Source: Aeromicrobium chenweiae (GTDB taxonomy: Bacteria > Actinomycetota > Actinomycetes > Propionibacteriales > Nocardioidaceae). From it: DNA of 64,000 nt. Made by a program: the position numbers and the translations under genes. The DNA lies in the NCBI RefSeq assembly GCF_003065605.1, contig NZ_CP026952.1, positions 744,001 through 808,000 of the forward strand, given 5' to 3'. Position 1 is the first letter of the stretch. Every line of letters starts with the position of its first letter. Under the pieces are notes generated by a model. That model had not been told where the DNA came from, ran no database searches, and worked only from the letters and a program-made list of their open reading frames with translations. Positions 16,626 through 26,925 of this stretch are shown piece by piece.

Positions 16626-18134
16626 TCATCCGACGCTGGCCTCCGTGACCTGCACGGGACCCGTCCACGAGGTCAGTGCGGCGAACCACCCGTCGTCCTG
16701 GACGGTGGCGCCCGCCCAGGCGATGTATCCGTCCGGGCGGACGAGCACGGCGGGCCCGTGGTCGGCGCGCTCGGCCTCGGCGACCCGTGAGGGCGCCCCG
16801 ACCGGCTCGCCCCCGCGTTCGCGCACCAGCACGAAGCGTCCCTCGCGCAGCACGTTCATGACGTTGTCGTCGACGAGGGGGATCTCCGTGGCGCGGGTGC
16901 CGACGAGCGCGTGATCGCCAGGGCGCCGGGGGTAGCGCAGGGTCGTCCCGGCGAAGCTCCCCGCCACGGCGTCGCGGACGCGCGAGCGTCGAAGCGCCCA
17001 CGGCACCAGGAGGTTGCGCAGCAGGCGGGCAACCCGCGGGTGCAGCGTGACGCCGCGCGCCATCAGGCCGGACTGGAACAGCACCCGCCTGCCGATCGGG
17101 TGCCGCTCGCGGTGGTACGAGTCGAGCACGTCGTCGGGCGCGCCGCCCAGCACCGCGTCGATCTTCCAGGCGAGATTGGCCGCGTCCTGGATGCCGGTGT
17201 TCATGCCCTGCCCGCCCATGGGGGAGTGGACGTGGGCCGCGTCGCCGGCCAGCAGCACCCGGCCGTGACGGTACTGCCGGACCTGGCGCTCGTCGCAGTG
17301 GAACCGGGACAACCAGCCGACGTCCCGCACGCCGACGTCACGGCCCATCGCGCGGTCGAGCACCGCGGTCACCTCGGCCGGGGTCACCGGCTCGGTGTCC
17401 GGCACCTGGTGGTGCCGGTCCCACGCCATGGTCCGGTACCAGGCACCGCCGGCGTCCTCGCGCCCGTACGGCGCCAGGAAGGCGAACCGGTCGCGGTCGC
17501 TGCCGAGGGTGAGGCCGCCGTCGGCCGGCCCGCGGTCGAGCTGGACGTCGGCGAGCATGACCGAGCTCAGCATCGTCCTGCCCGGGAAGTCGACGCCGAG
17601 GAGGCGGCGGACCGTGCTGTGGGAGCCATCGGCGCCGATCACGTACTGCGCCCGCCAGGTCGACCGGTGGTCCGGGTCGTCGTCGCCCTTGGGGCGGGCC
17701 GTCACCGTGACCCCGTCGGCGTCCTGCTCCAGGGCGACGACCTCGATGCCGCGGTGGATGGCAGCGCCCTGTGCCTCGGCGTAGCGGGCGACTGCCTGGT
17801 CGACGTTGGTCTGCGGGGTCACCGCGACGAACGGGTACCGAGACCGCAGGTGGGTCAGGTCGATGCGGGCGCCGGCGAAGATCGCGACGCTGGGGGCGCG
17901 GTGGGACTGGGCGAGGAGGTCGTCGGCCAGTCCGCGGGCGTCGAGCACCTCGAGCGTCCGGGCCATCGTGGCGAACGCCCGGCTCACCGGGTTCATGCCC
18001 GGCCACCGCTCGAGGACGGCGACCGAACGTCCGGCGCGGGCGAGGTCGCCGGCGGCGGTCAGCCCGGTGGGTCCGGCGCCGACCACCAGCACGTCCGCCT
18101 CGTGGGAGGGGGTGGGTTGCGGGGTGACAGTCAT
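16626..18134 (-). CDS. FAD-dependent aromatic monooxygenase (PheA/TfdB family)
   Basis: 502 aa flavoprotein hydroxylase. The N-terminal FAD dinucleotide motif is VVGAGPTGLTAAGDLARAG; the mid-protein DGSHSTVRRLLG and the GDAAHVHSPMGGQGMNTGIQDA motif (second FAD contact) are intact. It ends with the thioredoxin-like C-terminal region of this family. Such enzymes hydroxylate phenolic or polyketide substrates using NAD(P)H and oxygen; the natural substrate is unknown. ATG 18132-18134 has AGGAG 8 nt upstream. The divergent TetR gene and two inverted-repeat operators between the genes suggest substrate-induced control. Confidence 0.9.
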   Translation of the reverse strand: MTVTPQPTPSHEADVLVVGAGPTGLTAAGDLARAGRSVAVLERWPGMNPVSRAFATMARTLEVLDARGLADDLLAQSHRAPSVAIFAGARIDLTHLRSRYPFVAVTPQTNVDQAVARYAEAQGAAIHRGIEVVALEQDADGVTVTARPKGDDDPDHRSTWRAQYVIGADGSHSTVRRLLGVDFPGRTMLSSVMLADVQLDRGPADGGLTLGSDRDRFAFLAPYGREDAGGAWYRTMAWDRHHQVPDTEPVTPAEVTAVLDRAMGRDVGVRDVGWLSRFHCDERQVRQYRHGRVLLAGDAAHVHSPMGGQGMNTGIQDAANLAWKIDAVLGGAPDDVLDSYHRERHPIGRRVLFQSGLMARGVTLHPRVARLLRNLLVPWALRRSRVRDAVAGSFAGTTLRYPRRPGDHALVGTRATEIPLVDDNVMNVLREGRFVLVRERGGEPVGAPSRVAEAERADHGPAVLVRPDGYIAWAGATVQDDGWFAALTSWTGPVQVTEASVG

Positions 18135-18147
18135 GAGAGGACTCCTG

Positions 18148-18163
18148 TTCAACAGATGTTGAA
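18148..18163. promoter_or_regulatory. Probable TetR operator O1
   Basis: TTCAACAGATGTTGAA has 7-bp inverted arms around a 2-bp centre. It lies 14 bp before the monooxygenase start. A nearly identical site (O2) lies 45 bp away before the TetR gene. Confidence 0.7.
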
Positions 18164-18192
18164 TTCCACGGTACGAGCCTCCGCTCGCAATT

Positions 18193-18208
18193 GTCAACGG
18201 ATGTTGAA
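18193..18208. promoter_or_regulatory. Probable TetR operator O2 (autoregulatory)
   Basis: GTCAACGGATGTTGAA matches O1 at 14 of 16 positions and abuts the TAGACT -10 box of the TetR gene, so a bound regulator would block its own promoter. The 45-bp centre spacing (about four helical turns) puts O1 and O2 on the same DNA face. Confidence 0.65.
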
Positions 18209-18214
18209 TAGACT
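18209..18214 (+). promoter_or_regulatory. -10 box for a leaderless tetR-type mRNA
   Basis: TAGACT is followed by 6 nt and the ATG of the TetR gene, with no ribosome site, indicating a leaderless transcript. Confidence 0.5.
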
Positions 18215-18220
18215 GTCGGG

Positions 18221-18793
18221 ATGGCGAAGAGGACGCGTGACTCGGCGGCGACCAAGGCAGCGATCCTGGCGGCGGCCAGGCTGCAGTTCGGGCAGAACGG
18301 CTTCGAGCGGACGACGATCCGCTCGGTCGCGGCGGCGGCGGGCGTCGACCCGGCGCTCGTGATGCACTACTTCGTCAGCAAGGACGAGCTGTTCGGCGCC
18401 GTCTCCCGTCTCGACATCTCACCCCCGGACCTCACGGGCGTGGCGCCCGAGGACGTCGCCGGCGTCCTGCTGCCGGTGTTCGCACGGGTGTGGGGCCCTG
18501 ACGGACCGTTCCTGCCCCTGCTGCGAGCCGCGGCGTCGAGCCCCCAGGCCGCCGAGGCGCTGCTGGACGTCTTCGTCCGTCAGGTCGCTCCCGCGCTGGC
18601 GGTGGCGGCGGTCGACCGTCCGGAGCAGCGTGCCGCGCTGATCGGGTCGCACCTGCTGGGCATCGCCGTGGCGCGGCACATCATCGCGATCCCGGCCATC
18701 GTGACGATGGAGGACGCAGCGCTGGCGGCGTGGCTCCGCCCCGTGCTGACGCACTACCTGACCGACCCGGCCCCCGAGGACCGAGCGGTCTGA
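18221..18793 (+). CDS. TetR/AcrR-family transcriptional regulator
   Basis: 190 aa. The N-terminal helix-turn-helix (about 10-57) reads AAILAAARLQFGQNGFERTTIRSVAAAAGV followed by the MHYFVSKDELF recognition-helix tail. The C-terminal ligand-binding half resembles the TetR_C group that ends with paired helices around HLLGIAVARHI. It is divergent from the monooxygenase gene, and two matching palindromes lie between them. It most likely represses both genes until a ligand binds; the ligand is unknown. Confidence 0.92.
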   Translation: MAKRTRDSAATKAAILAAARLQFGQNGFERTTIRSVAAAAGVDPALVMHYFVSKDELFGAVSRLDISPPDLTGVAPEDVAGVLLPVFARVWGPDGPFLPLLRAAASSPQAAEALLDVFVRQVAPALAVAAVDRPEQRAALIGSHLLGIAVARHIIAIPAIVTMEDAALAAWLRPVLTHYLTDPAPEDRAV

Positions 18794-18805
18794 CGCCCGG
18801 AGGGG

Positions 18806-20587
<1,782 letters not shown>

Positions 20588-20621
20588 TGCACGAGTCTAG
20601 GTGGCGAGTCCCGAGGGTCGG

Positions 20622-21110
20622 TCAGCGGTCGAAAGGCTGGGACAGCTTGCGCAGCGCATCCGCCAGCTGGGTCGCCTCTGCGGGGCTCAGGCCGGCCAGC
20701 AGCTGCTTCTCCGCGACGAGCAGGGCGTCGAGCGCCCCGTCGACCGTGGCACGCCCCTGCGCGGTGAGTCGCACCTGCACCCCACGGCGGTCGGCGGGGT
20801 CGGGGAGCCGGTCGACGAGGTTCTTGCGGACCAGGCGGTCGACCCGGTTCGTCATGGTGCCGCTGGTCACGAGCGTCTCCTGGACGAGCTGTCCCGGCGA
20901 CAGCTGGTACGGCTCCCCGGCGCGCCGCAGCGCCGACAGGACGTCGAACTCCGAGGGCTCCAGGCCCTGGTCCGCGAACGCGTCCTTGCGGGCCCGGTCG
21001 AGGTGCAGGGCCAGCCGGGTGACCCGGCTGAGGACGTGCATGGGGGAGACGTCCATGTCGGGCCGCTCGCGCTGCCACGCGGCGATCAGCCGGTCGACGT
21101 CATCGTCCAT
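20622..21110 (-). CDS. MarR-family transcriptional regulator
   Basis: 162 aa winged-helix protein. The DNA-binding region is about 55-115, with the family wing motif LPDPADRRGVQVRLTAQG. It is divergent from the amidase-methyltransferase pair, and a 15-bp palindrome lies between the two starts. It probably regulates itself and that pair. No reactive cysteine is present in the visible sequence, so ligand binding rather than oxidation is the likely signal. Confidence 0.92.
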   Translation of the reverse strand: MDDDVDRLIAAWQRERPDMDVSPMHVLSRVTRLALHLDRARKDAFADQGLEPSEFDVLSALRRAGEPYQLSPGQLVQETLVTSGTMTNRVDRLVRKNLVDRLPDPADRRGVQVRLTAQGRATVDGALDALLVAEKQLLAGLSPAEATQLADALRKLSQPFDR

Positions 21111-21121
21111 GCGCTGAGTCT

Positions 21122-21136
21122 ATCAAGATTCTTGAT
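21122..21136. promoter_or_regulatory. Probable MarR operator
   Basis: ATCAAGATTCTTGAT consists of perfect 7-bp inverted arms around one base, a typical MarR site. It lies 12 bp before the MarR start and 32 bp before the amidase start. Confidence 0.7.
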
Positions 21137-21167
21137 GTCGAGATTGTTTGCACGGTACGTTCGGGGA

Positions 21168-22505
21168 ATGGACGCACCCGACGCCGTCATCGCCGGACCG
21201 GCACGCCAGGCCGAGCTCCTCGCCTCCGGGGCGCTGACGTCCCGCCGGCTCACCGAGGAGACGCTCGCGTCGATCGAGCGGGAGAACCCCGCGATCAACG
21301 CCGTCGTCCGGGTGCTCGCCGACGAGGCGCTCGCCGCCGCGGACGACGCGGACCGCCGCCGCGCCGCGGGGGAGGCCCGCCCCCTGCTGGGGGTCCCGAT
21401 CGTGGTGAAGGACGACCTCCCGGTCGCCGGGCACCCGACCGGCCTCGGCTCCCGTGCGATGGTCCACGACGCCGTGCAGGACGGCGAGCTCGTCGCCGCG
21501 CTGCGGGCACAGGGCATGGTCGTGGTCGCCAAGTCGACACTGCCCGAGCTCGCGATCTTCGGGTTCACCGAGTCCGCCGCGACCGGCGTGACGCGCAATC
21601 CGCACCACCACGGCCACACCCCGGGTGGGTCCTCGGGCGGCTCGGCCGCGCTCGTGGCCGCCGGGGCAGTGGGCATCGCAACGGCGTCCGACGGCGCCGG
21701 CTCGATCCGCATCCCGGCCGCGTGCTGCGGGCTGGTCGGCTTCAAGCCGACCCACGGGACGATGCCCGGCTCGGGCGGCTGGCACGGACTGTCGACCCAG
21801 GGCGGGCTCGCACGACGGGTCGCGGACAGCGCCCTGTTCCTCGACACGTTCGGCCGCTTCCCGACGTCGTTGACCGCCGCTGCTGCCGCCGACCCGACGC
21901 CGCTGCGCATCGGTCTGTCGTTCAGCGCCTCGGCGGCGACCCGGGCCGCGCCACTCGACCCCGTGGTGCGCGCAGCGGTGGAGGGCGCCGCGGAGACGTT
22001 CCGCAGGGCCGGTCACACGGTCACCGAGGTCGACGTCCCGTACGGCATCGCGGCCAAGGCGCTGACCGTCCGCTACCTCGCGGGCATCCGGGACGGTGCC
22101 GACGGGGTCGACCGGCCGGACCGCCTCGAGCCGCGCACCCGGGCCATCGCCCGGCTCGGCCGCCCGTTCCGGCCGGGCGCGGTCGAGTGGGCGAAGCGCA
22201 AGGGACACGAGTGGGGCGGCCGGGTGCACGACGACCTCGGCGTCGACGTGCTGCTGACCCCGGTCATGTCCGCTCCAGCGGTCGAGGTCGAGCGCTGGAA
22301 GGGCAAGGGCGGTCTCGCCACGGTGCTGTCGATGAACGCGTTCTACCCGTACACCGCCCAGTGGAACCACGCCGGCGTCCCGGCCGTCTCGATGCCCGCC
22401 GGCACCGCGGCGAACGGGCTGCCGCTCGCGATCCAGCTGATCGGCCGGCGCGACGACGACGCCCGGCTGATGGCCCTGGCCGGGCAGTACGAGCGGAGCG
22501 CCTGA
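21168..22505 (+). CDS. Amidase-signature family hydrolase (MarR-linked)
   Basis: 445 aa, normal length. Triad motifs: Lys in PIVVKDD, Ser-Gly stretch HTPGGSSGGSAA and cis-Ser in ASDGAGSIRIPAA. ATG 21168 follows GGGG. The stop overlaps the methyltransferase start (TGATG), so the two are translated together. The divergent MarR gene and its operator suggest induction by a small molecule, perhaps the amide substrate; this is inference. Confidence 0.9.
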   Translation: MDAPDAVIAGPARQAELLASGALTSRRLTEETLASIERENPAINAVVRVLADEALAAADDADRRRAAGEARPLLGVPIVVKDDLPVAGHPTGLGSRAMVHDAVQDGELVAALRAQGMVVVAKSTLPELAIFGFTESAATGVTRNPHHHGHTPGGSSGGSAALVAAGAVGIATASDGAGSIRIPAACCGLVGFKPTHGTMPGSGGWHGLSTQGGLARRVADSALFLDTFGRFPTSLTAAAAADPTPLRIGLSFSASAATRAAPLDPVVRAAVEGAAETFRRAGHTVTEVDVPYGIAAKALTVRYLAGIRDGADGVDRPDRLEPRTRAIARLGRPFRPGAVEWAKRKGHEWGGRVHDDLGVDVLLTPVMSAPAVEVERWKGKGGLATVLSMNAFYPYTAQWNHAGVPAVSMPAGTAANGLPLAIQLIGRRDDDARLMALAGQYERSA

Positions 22506-23275
22506 TGCCGGTCTGGGACCCCGCCCGCTACCTGCAGTTCGCCGACGACCGATCGCGTCCGTTCGTCGACCTGGTCGGCCGCGTGCAGGGCACGCCCCGG
22601 ACCATCGTCGACCTCGGCTGCGGACCCGGGCACCTGACCGAGGTCCTGCGTGGCCGGTGGCCCGACGCACAGGTGCACGGGGTCGACTCCTCGCCGGAGA
22701 TGATCGAGCGGGCCTCCGCCGACAACCGCGACGACGCCGCGACGTACGAGCTGGCGGACGTCGCGGCGTGGACGCCGCAGCGGCCGGTCGACCTCGTCGT
22801 GTCCAACGCGTTGTTCCAGTGGGTGCCCGACCAGCTCGCGGTGATCGAGCGGCTGACCGCCCACGTGGCCCCCGACGGAACCTTCGCCCTGCAGGTCCCG
22901 CGCAACTACGACTCGCCCAGCCACACGTTGCTGCGCGACATCGGCGCCGAGCCACCGTTCGCGGCGCACACCGCGGGCGTCCTGGCCGACCGGGGCACCG
23001 AGCCGACCGCGTACCTCGAGCTCTTCGCGGGCCTTGGCTGGCACGTAGACCTGTGGGAGACGACCTACCTGCACGTGCTGCCCGGCGACGACCCCGTCTT
23101 CGACTGGGTCTCCGGCACGGGTGCGCGCCCCTACCTGCAGGCGTTGCCGGACGAGCTGCGGGACGACTTCGCGGCGGCCTATCGTGCGGCGCTGCGCAGC
23201 GCCTACCCGCGCAGGCCGTGGGGGACCGTCTTCCCGTTCCGACGGACCTTCGTCGTGGCCCGGCGTGCGGACTGA
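22505..23275 (+). CDS. tam: Trans-aconitate 2-methyltransferase family protein
   Basis: 256 aa class I SAM-dependent methyltransferase. The SAM motif is VDLGCGPGHLTEVL, with VDSSPEMIERA next. NALFQWVPD and the C-terminal TVFPFRRTFVVA match Tam, which methylates trans-aconitate arising spontaneously from cis-aconitate. Other substrates are possible. It overlaps the amidase stop by one base and ends 77 bp before tRNA-Gln; a short CTCCG/CGGAG hairpin follows its stop. Confidence 0.85.
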   Translation: MPVWDPARYLQFADDRSRPFVDLVGRVQGTPRTIVDLGCGPGHLTEVLRGRWPDAQVHGVDSSPEMIERASADNRDDAATYELADVAAWTPQRPVDLVVSNALFQWVPDQLAVIERLTAHVAPDGTFALQVPRNYDSPSHTLLRDIGAEPPFAAHTAGVLADRGTEPTAYLELFAGLGWHVDLWETTYLHVLPGDDPVFDWVSGTGARPYLQALPDELRDDFAAAYRAALRSAYPRRPWGTVFPFRRTFVVARRAD

Positions 23276-23352
23276 CTCCGGTACGCTCGGAGGGCAGTCC
23301 CCGGTCCGTCCGCCGGCCAGCACCACGCTGTCCGCCGGAAACCGGTTGCTGT

Positions 23353-23434
23353 TCCCCGGTTGGTCTGCCGGCAGGGCCCGCCGCACTTTGAATGCGGACA
23401 AGCGACGTAGGTTCGACTCCTACCCGGGGAGCCA
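23353..23434 (+). tRNA. tRNA-Gln (anticodon TTG), CCA encoded
   Basis: The acceptor stem TCCCCGG pairs with CCGGGGA (23424-23430), then discriminator G and CCA. The anticodon stem CCGCA/TGCGG holds loop CTTTGAA with anticodon TTG. The T-arm is GTAGG-TTCGACT-CCTAC. The D-arm is GGTC/GGCC with one wobble. The region between anticodon stem and T-stem is long (9 nt) for this type. It lies 43 bp before glmU, the position seen for tRNA-Gln in mycobacteria. Confidence 0.85.
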
Positions 23435-23477
23435 GCACCGTCAGGTGTCGGCCTGAGCGAGCAAGCTAAGGAGTCCG

Positions 23478-24941
23478 GTGACTACGAGCCCTGACACGGC
23501 GGTGACGGCGATCGTGCTGGCAGCAGGTGCCGGCACGCGGATGAAGTCGTCACGAGCGAAGGTCCTGCACGAGATCGCCGGCCGCAGCATGATCGAGCAC
23601 GCGCTCGTCGCCGTGGCCGGTGCCGGCGTCCACACGACCGTCGCGGTCGTGGGCCACGACCGCGACCAGGTCTCCGCGGCCATCGCGGCGTACGACCCCT
23701 CGATCGTGCTGGCGGTCCAGGAGGAGCAGAACGGTACGGGCCACGCGGTCCACGTCGCCCTGGAGTCACTGGACTCGCCGCCCGAGGGCACCGTCCTGGT
23801 GACGTACGGCGACGTCCCGCTGCTGACCTCCCAGACGCTCTCGGAGCTGCTGGTCGACCACCGTGCCGCCGAGCGCACGGTCACGATCCTCACCGCCGAG
23901 GTCGACGACCCCACCGGCTACGGCCGCATCGTGCGCGACGCAGACGGCGCCGTCACCGCGATCCGTGAGCACCGCGACGCGTCGCCCGAGGAGCTGGCGC
24001 TCCACGAGATCAACAGCGGCATCCTCGTGGTCGACGCCGAGTTCCTCAGGAACGCGGTCGCGAGCCTGGAGTCCGGGAACGCCCAGGGGGAGCTGTACCT
24101 CACCGACATCGTCGGCAAGGCAGTCGCCGAGGGACGGCCGGTGGGGGCGCACGTCCTGCAGGACGTGTGGCAGACCGAGGGCGTCAACGACCGTGCCCAG
24201 CTCGCCCGCCTCGGCCGCGAGCTCAACCGCCGGCTCACCCGCCACTGGATGGCCGAGGGCGTCACGATCGTCGACCCGGCCACGACCTGGATCGACGTGG
24301 ACGTGACCCTGGCACAGGACGTCACCGTCCTGCCCGGCACGCAGCTGCTCGGCGCCACCAGCGTCGCCGAGGGCGCCACGATCGGCCCCGACACGACCCT
24401 GCGCAACGTCGAGGTCGGGACGGGGGCCACGGTCGTCCGCACGCACGGCTCCGACGCGGTCATCGGGGCCGACGCGACCGTCGGCCCGTACGCGTACCTG
24501 CGACCCGGCGCCGAGCTGGGCGACAGCGGCAAGATCGGCACCTTCGTCGAGGTCAAGAACTCGGTCATCGGCGCCGGCGCCAAGGTGCCGCACCTGACGT
24601 ACGTGGGCGACGCGGAGATCGGCGAGGGCGCCAACATCGGCGCCGGCACGATCTTCGCCAACTACGACGGCGTCCACAAGAACCGGACGACGATCGGTCG
24701 GCACGCCAAGACCAGCTCGAACAACACGTTCGTCGCCCCGGTGTCAGTGGGCGACGGTGCGTTCACGGGGGCCGGCGCGACGATCCGCGAGGACGTCCCG
24801 CCGGGGGCGCTGGCGGTGAGTGCCGGGTCACAGAGGAACATTGAGGGGTGGGTCGGGAAGAAGCGTCCCGGCTCCAGCTCAGACCATGCGGCGCGCACTG
24901 CGAACGCAGACAAGAACAACCTGGAGGCCCCCGGTGAGTAG
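23478..24941 (+). CDS. glmU: Bifunctional GlcN-1-P acetyltransferase / GlcNAc-1-P uridylyltransferase
   Basis: 487 aa enzyme making UDP-GlcNAc, precursor of peptidoglycan and of the amino sugars in the polysaccharide cluster. The N-terminal uridylyltransferase has LAAGAGTRMKSSRAKVLHE and GDVPLL; the C-terminal left-handed beta-helix carries hexapeptide repeats with the catalytic His region NYDGVHKNRTTIG. GTG 23478 follows AAGGAG. The last 8 bp overlap prs. A C-terminal tail after the acetyltransferase domain is charged and variable, as in other actinobacteria. Confidence 0.96.
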   Translation: MTTSPDTAVTAIVLAAGAGTRMKSSRAKVLHEIAGRSMIEHALVAVAGAGVHTTVAVVGHDRDQVSAAIAAYDPSIVLAVQEEQNGTGHAVHVALESLDSPPEGTVLVTYGDVPLLTSQTLSELLVDHRAAERTVTILTAEVDDPTGYGRIVRDADGAVTAIREHRDASPEELALHEINSGILVVDAEFLRNAVASLESGNAQGELYLTDIVGKAVAEGRPVGAHVLQDVWQTEGVNDRAQLARLGRELNRRLTRHWMAEGVTIVDPATTWIDVDVTLAQDVTVLPGTQLLGATSVAEGATIGPDTTLRNVEVGTGATVVRTHGSDAVIGADATVGPYAYLRPGAELGDSGKIGTFVEVKNSVIGAGAKVPHLTYVGDAEIGEGANIGAGTIFANYDGVHKNRTTIGRHAKTSSNNTFVAPVSVGDGAFTGAGATIREDVPPGALAVSAGSQRNIEGWVGKKRPGSSSDHAARTANADKNNLEAPGE

Positions 24942-25911
24942 CCTGTCCAAGCGGACGCCGACCCGCAACATGCTGCTGTTCTCGGGGCGCGCTCACCCCA
25001 CGCTGGCCCAGGAGGTCGCCGACCTCCTCGAGATCGAGGTCGTCCCGACCACGGCGTACGACTTCGCGAACGGCGAGATCTACGTCCGCTTCGACGAGTC
25101 GGTCCGTGGGTGCGACGCGTTCGTGCTGCAGAGCCATGCCTCGCCGATCAACGAGGCGATCATGGAGCAGCTCATCATGATCGACGCGCTCAAGCGCGCC
25201 TCCGCCAAGCGCATCACCGTCATCCTGCCGTTCTACGGCTACGCCCGTCAGGACAAGAAGCACCTCGGGCGCGAGCCGATCTCGGCCCGCCTGATGGCGG
25301 ACCTGTTCCTCACCGCCGGCGCCGACCGCCTCATGACGGTCGACCTGCACACCGCCCAGATCCAGGGCTTCTTCGACGGCCCGGTCGACCACCTGCTGGC
25401 CATGCCGATCCTCACCCGCCACGTCAAGAAGCGGTACGGCAAGAAGGACCTCGCGGTCGTCTCGCCCGACGCCGGACGCATCAAGGTGGCCGAGCAGTGG
25501 GCCAACGCCCTCGGCGGCGCCCCGCTCGCGTTCATCCACAAGACCCGCGACCCGCGCCGTCCGAACGAGTCGAAGGCGAACCGGGTGGTCGGCGACGTCG
25601 CCGGCCGGGTCTGCATCCTGGTCGACGACCTCATCGACACCGGCGGCACGATCGTCCAGGCCGCGGAGGCGCTCATGGCCGACGGTGCCGAGGACGTCGT
25701 GATCGCGGCGACGCACGCGGTGTTCTCCGGTCCGGCTGTCGACCGGCTCAAGAACTGCACCGCGTGCGAGGTCATCGTGACCAACACGCTGCCGATCGCG
25801 GACGACAAGCGCTTCGACAAGCTCACGGTCCTCTCGATCGCCCCGTTGCTCGCGCAGGCGACCGCGGCCGTGTTCGAAGAGGGCTCGGTCACCAGCCTGT
25901 TCAAGTCCTGA
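24934..25911 (+). CDS. prs: Ribose-phosphate pyrophosphokinase (PRPP synthetase)
   Basis: 325 aa class I PRPP synthetase producing PRPP for nucleotides, His, Trp, NAD and, in actinobacteria, decaprenyl-phosphoryl-arabinose. Motifs: FSGRAHPTLAQEVA, the ATP flexible loop ending RQDKKHLGREPIS, and the PRPP loop VDDLIDTGGTI. GTG 24934 lies after GGAGG and overlaps glmU by 8 bp, so the genes are co-translated. Confidence 0.96.
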   Translation: MSSLSKRTPTRNMLLFSGRAHPTLAQEVADLLEIEVVPTTAYDFANGEIYVRFDESVRGCDAFVLQSHASPINEAIMEQLIMIDALKRASAKRITVILPFYGYARQDKKHLGREPISARLMADLFLTAGADRLMTVDLHTAQIQGFFDGPVDHLLAMPILTRHVKKRYGKKDLAVVSPDAGRIKVAEQWANALGGAPLAFIHKTRDPRRPNESKANRVVGDVAGRVCILVDDLIDTGGTIVQAAEALMADGAEDVVIAATHAVFSGPAVDRLKNCTACEVIVTNTLPIADDKRFDKLTVLSIAPLLAQATAAVFEEGSVTSLFKS

Positions 25912-25914
25912 GGA

Positions 25915-25935
25915 CTCGCTCGCTCTGCGAGCGAG
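25915..25935. terminator. Stem-loop after prs, likely terminator
   Basis: Perfect 9-bp arms (CTCGCTCGC / GCGAGCGAG) with a 3-nt loop start 4 bp after the prs stop. There is no T-run, as is common for actinobacterial terminators. The following 100 bp hold further GC-rich imperfect repeats of unclear role. Confidence 0.55.
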
Positions 25936-26072
25936 CTTCTCAGGAAGCCAGGGAGCGCAGCGACCGTGAGCGTTCGCGCCGAAGGCGCCAGCAGCGAGGC
26001 TCAGGAAGGTCACCGGCCCGCCGGGCCCCTAGGATCCAGCTGACGGATCCACTCGATCAGCTGGGGGCATGC

Positions 26073-26768
26073 ATGGGAAAGGTCGCGCTGCGCGGTGGCT
26101 CGGCTGGGGCGGTCATCGGGATCCTGGTGAGCCAGCTCATCGGGCTGGCCGTGATCGGCACCGACGACATCCCGTCCTTCGCGGACCGGGAGGACCTGCC
26201 GGTCATGTACGTCATCGCCGCCGTGATCGGCGCGGTGGTGGGATTCGTCGTGGGCCTGGCGGGGCTGGCGGTCGGGCGCGGCGTGGCGGACGCGACAACG
26301 GGCTCGCCCGCGAGGCGCCGGCTGCGCGGAGCGCTCGCGGCCGGGCTCGCCTCGGGAGCGCTGTCGCTGTTCACCGTCTCGCCGCTGCTGTCCGCCCGGT
26401 CGCTGATCGCGCTCGTCGTGCTGGCTGTCGTCGGCGCCGTGGCGGCCTGGGTGCTGCTGCCGGGTGTGGTCGACCTCGGCACGCCTCCCACACCCCGGCA
26501 CGAGAGCCCGGCGCGGCCCGTGGTGGCGGTCGTCGTCGAGGCGCCCTCGACGCCTCGCCGCGTGCTCGTGACGCTGGCCGGTGCCCTCGTGGGAGCGTTC
26601 CTCGGTGCGCAGGTGCTGATGACGATCGTGGGCGACCTGACGTCGTTGGGCCGCACGACGTACGACGTGGTGTCGTTCGTCGTCCTGGGCGTGCTGCTCG
26701 TCGTGATCGGCGCGGTGCTGTGGCGTGCGACGGGGCGGAGCGCCCGCAGGTCGCGGCCGACGGCGTGA
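26073..26768 (+). CDS. Hypothetical membrane protein
   Basis: 231 aa with about six hydrophobic segments: near 10-28, 45-68, 84-104, 108-128, 162-184 and 200-222, joined by short Arg-rich loops. The hydrophobic blocks in both halves suggest an internal duplication, though sequence similarity between the halves is weak. I recognise no family. ATG 26073 has GGGGG about 7 nt upstream. It lies between the prs terminator and the rplY promoter and is probably transcribed alone. Confidence 0.65.
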   Translation: MGKVALRGGSAGAVIGILVSQLIGLAVIGTDDIPSFADREDLPVMYVIAAVIGAVVGFVVGLAGLAVGRGVADATTGSPARRRLRGALAAGLASGALSLFTVSPLLSARSLIALVVLAVVGAVAAWVLLPGVVDLGTPPTPRHESPARPVVAVVVEAPSTPRRVLVTLAGALVGAFLGAQVLMTIVGDLTSLGRTTYDVVSFVVLGVLLVVIGAVLWRATGRSARRSRPTA

Positions 26769-26792
26769 TTTCCGCGGCGTGAGCCGCTGCGA

Positions 26793-26798
26793 TAGACT
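26793..26798 (+). promoter_or_regulatory. -10 box of the rplY-pth operon
   Basis: TAGACT lies 128 bp before the rplY start. The predicted leader of about 120 nt contains a GGCGCT/AGCGCC hairpin at 26856-26873. Ribosomal-protein leaders are sometimes autoregulated, but nothing here proves that. Confidence 0.45.
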
Positions 26799-26925
26799 CA
26801 TGCAGTTGCCTCGGCGAGGGTCCCATGGACCGTGATCGACTGGGCGTTCCTCTGGGGCGCTGTGTCGAGCGCCGGGTGACGTCCGACTTTTCGATCCACG
26901 CACCGTTCCCTCAGGAGACACACCC

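Noticed and set aside
25912..26040. Small RNA or attachment site after prs
   Set aside because: The first hairpin explains most structure as a terminator. The remaining GC-rich repeats show no promoter, integrase gene or tRNA-like end.
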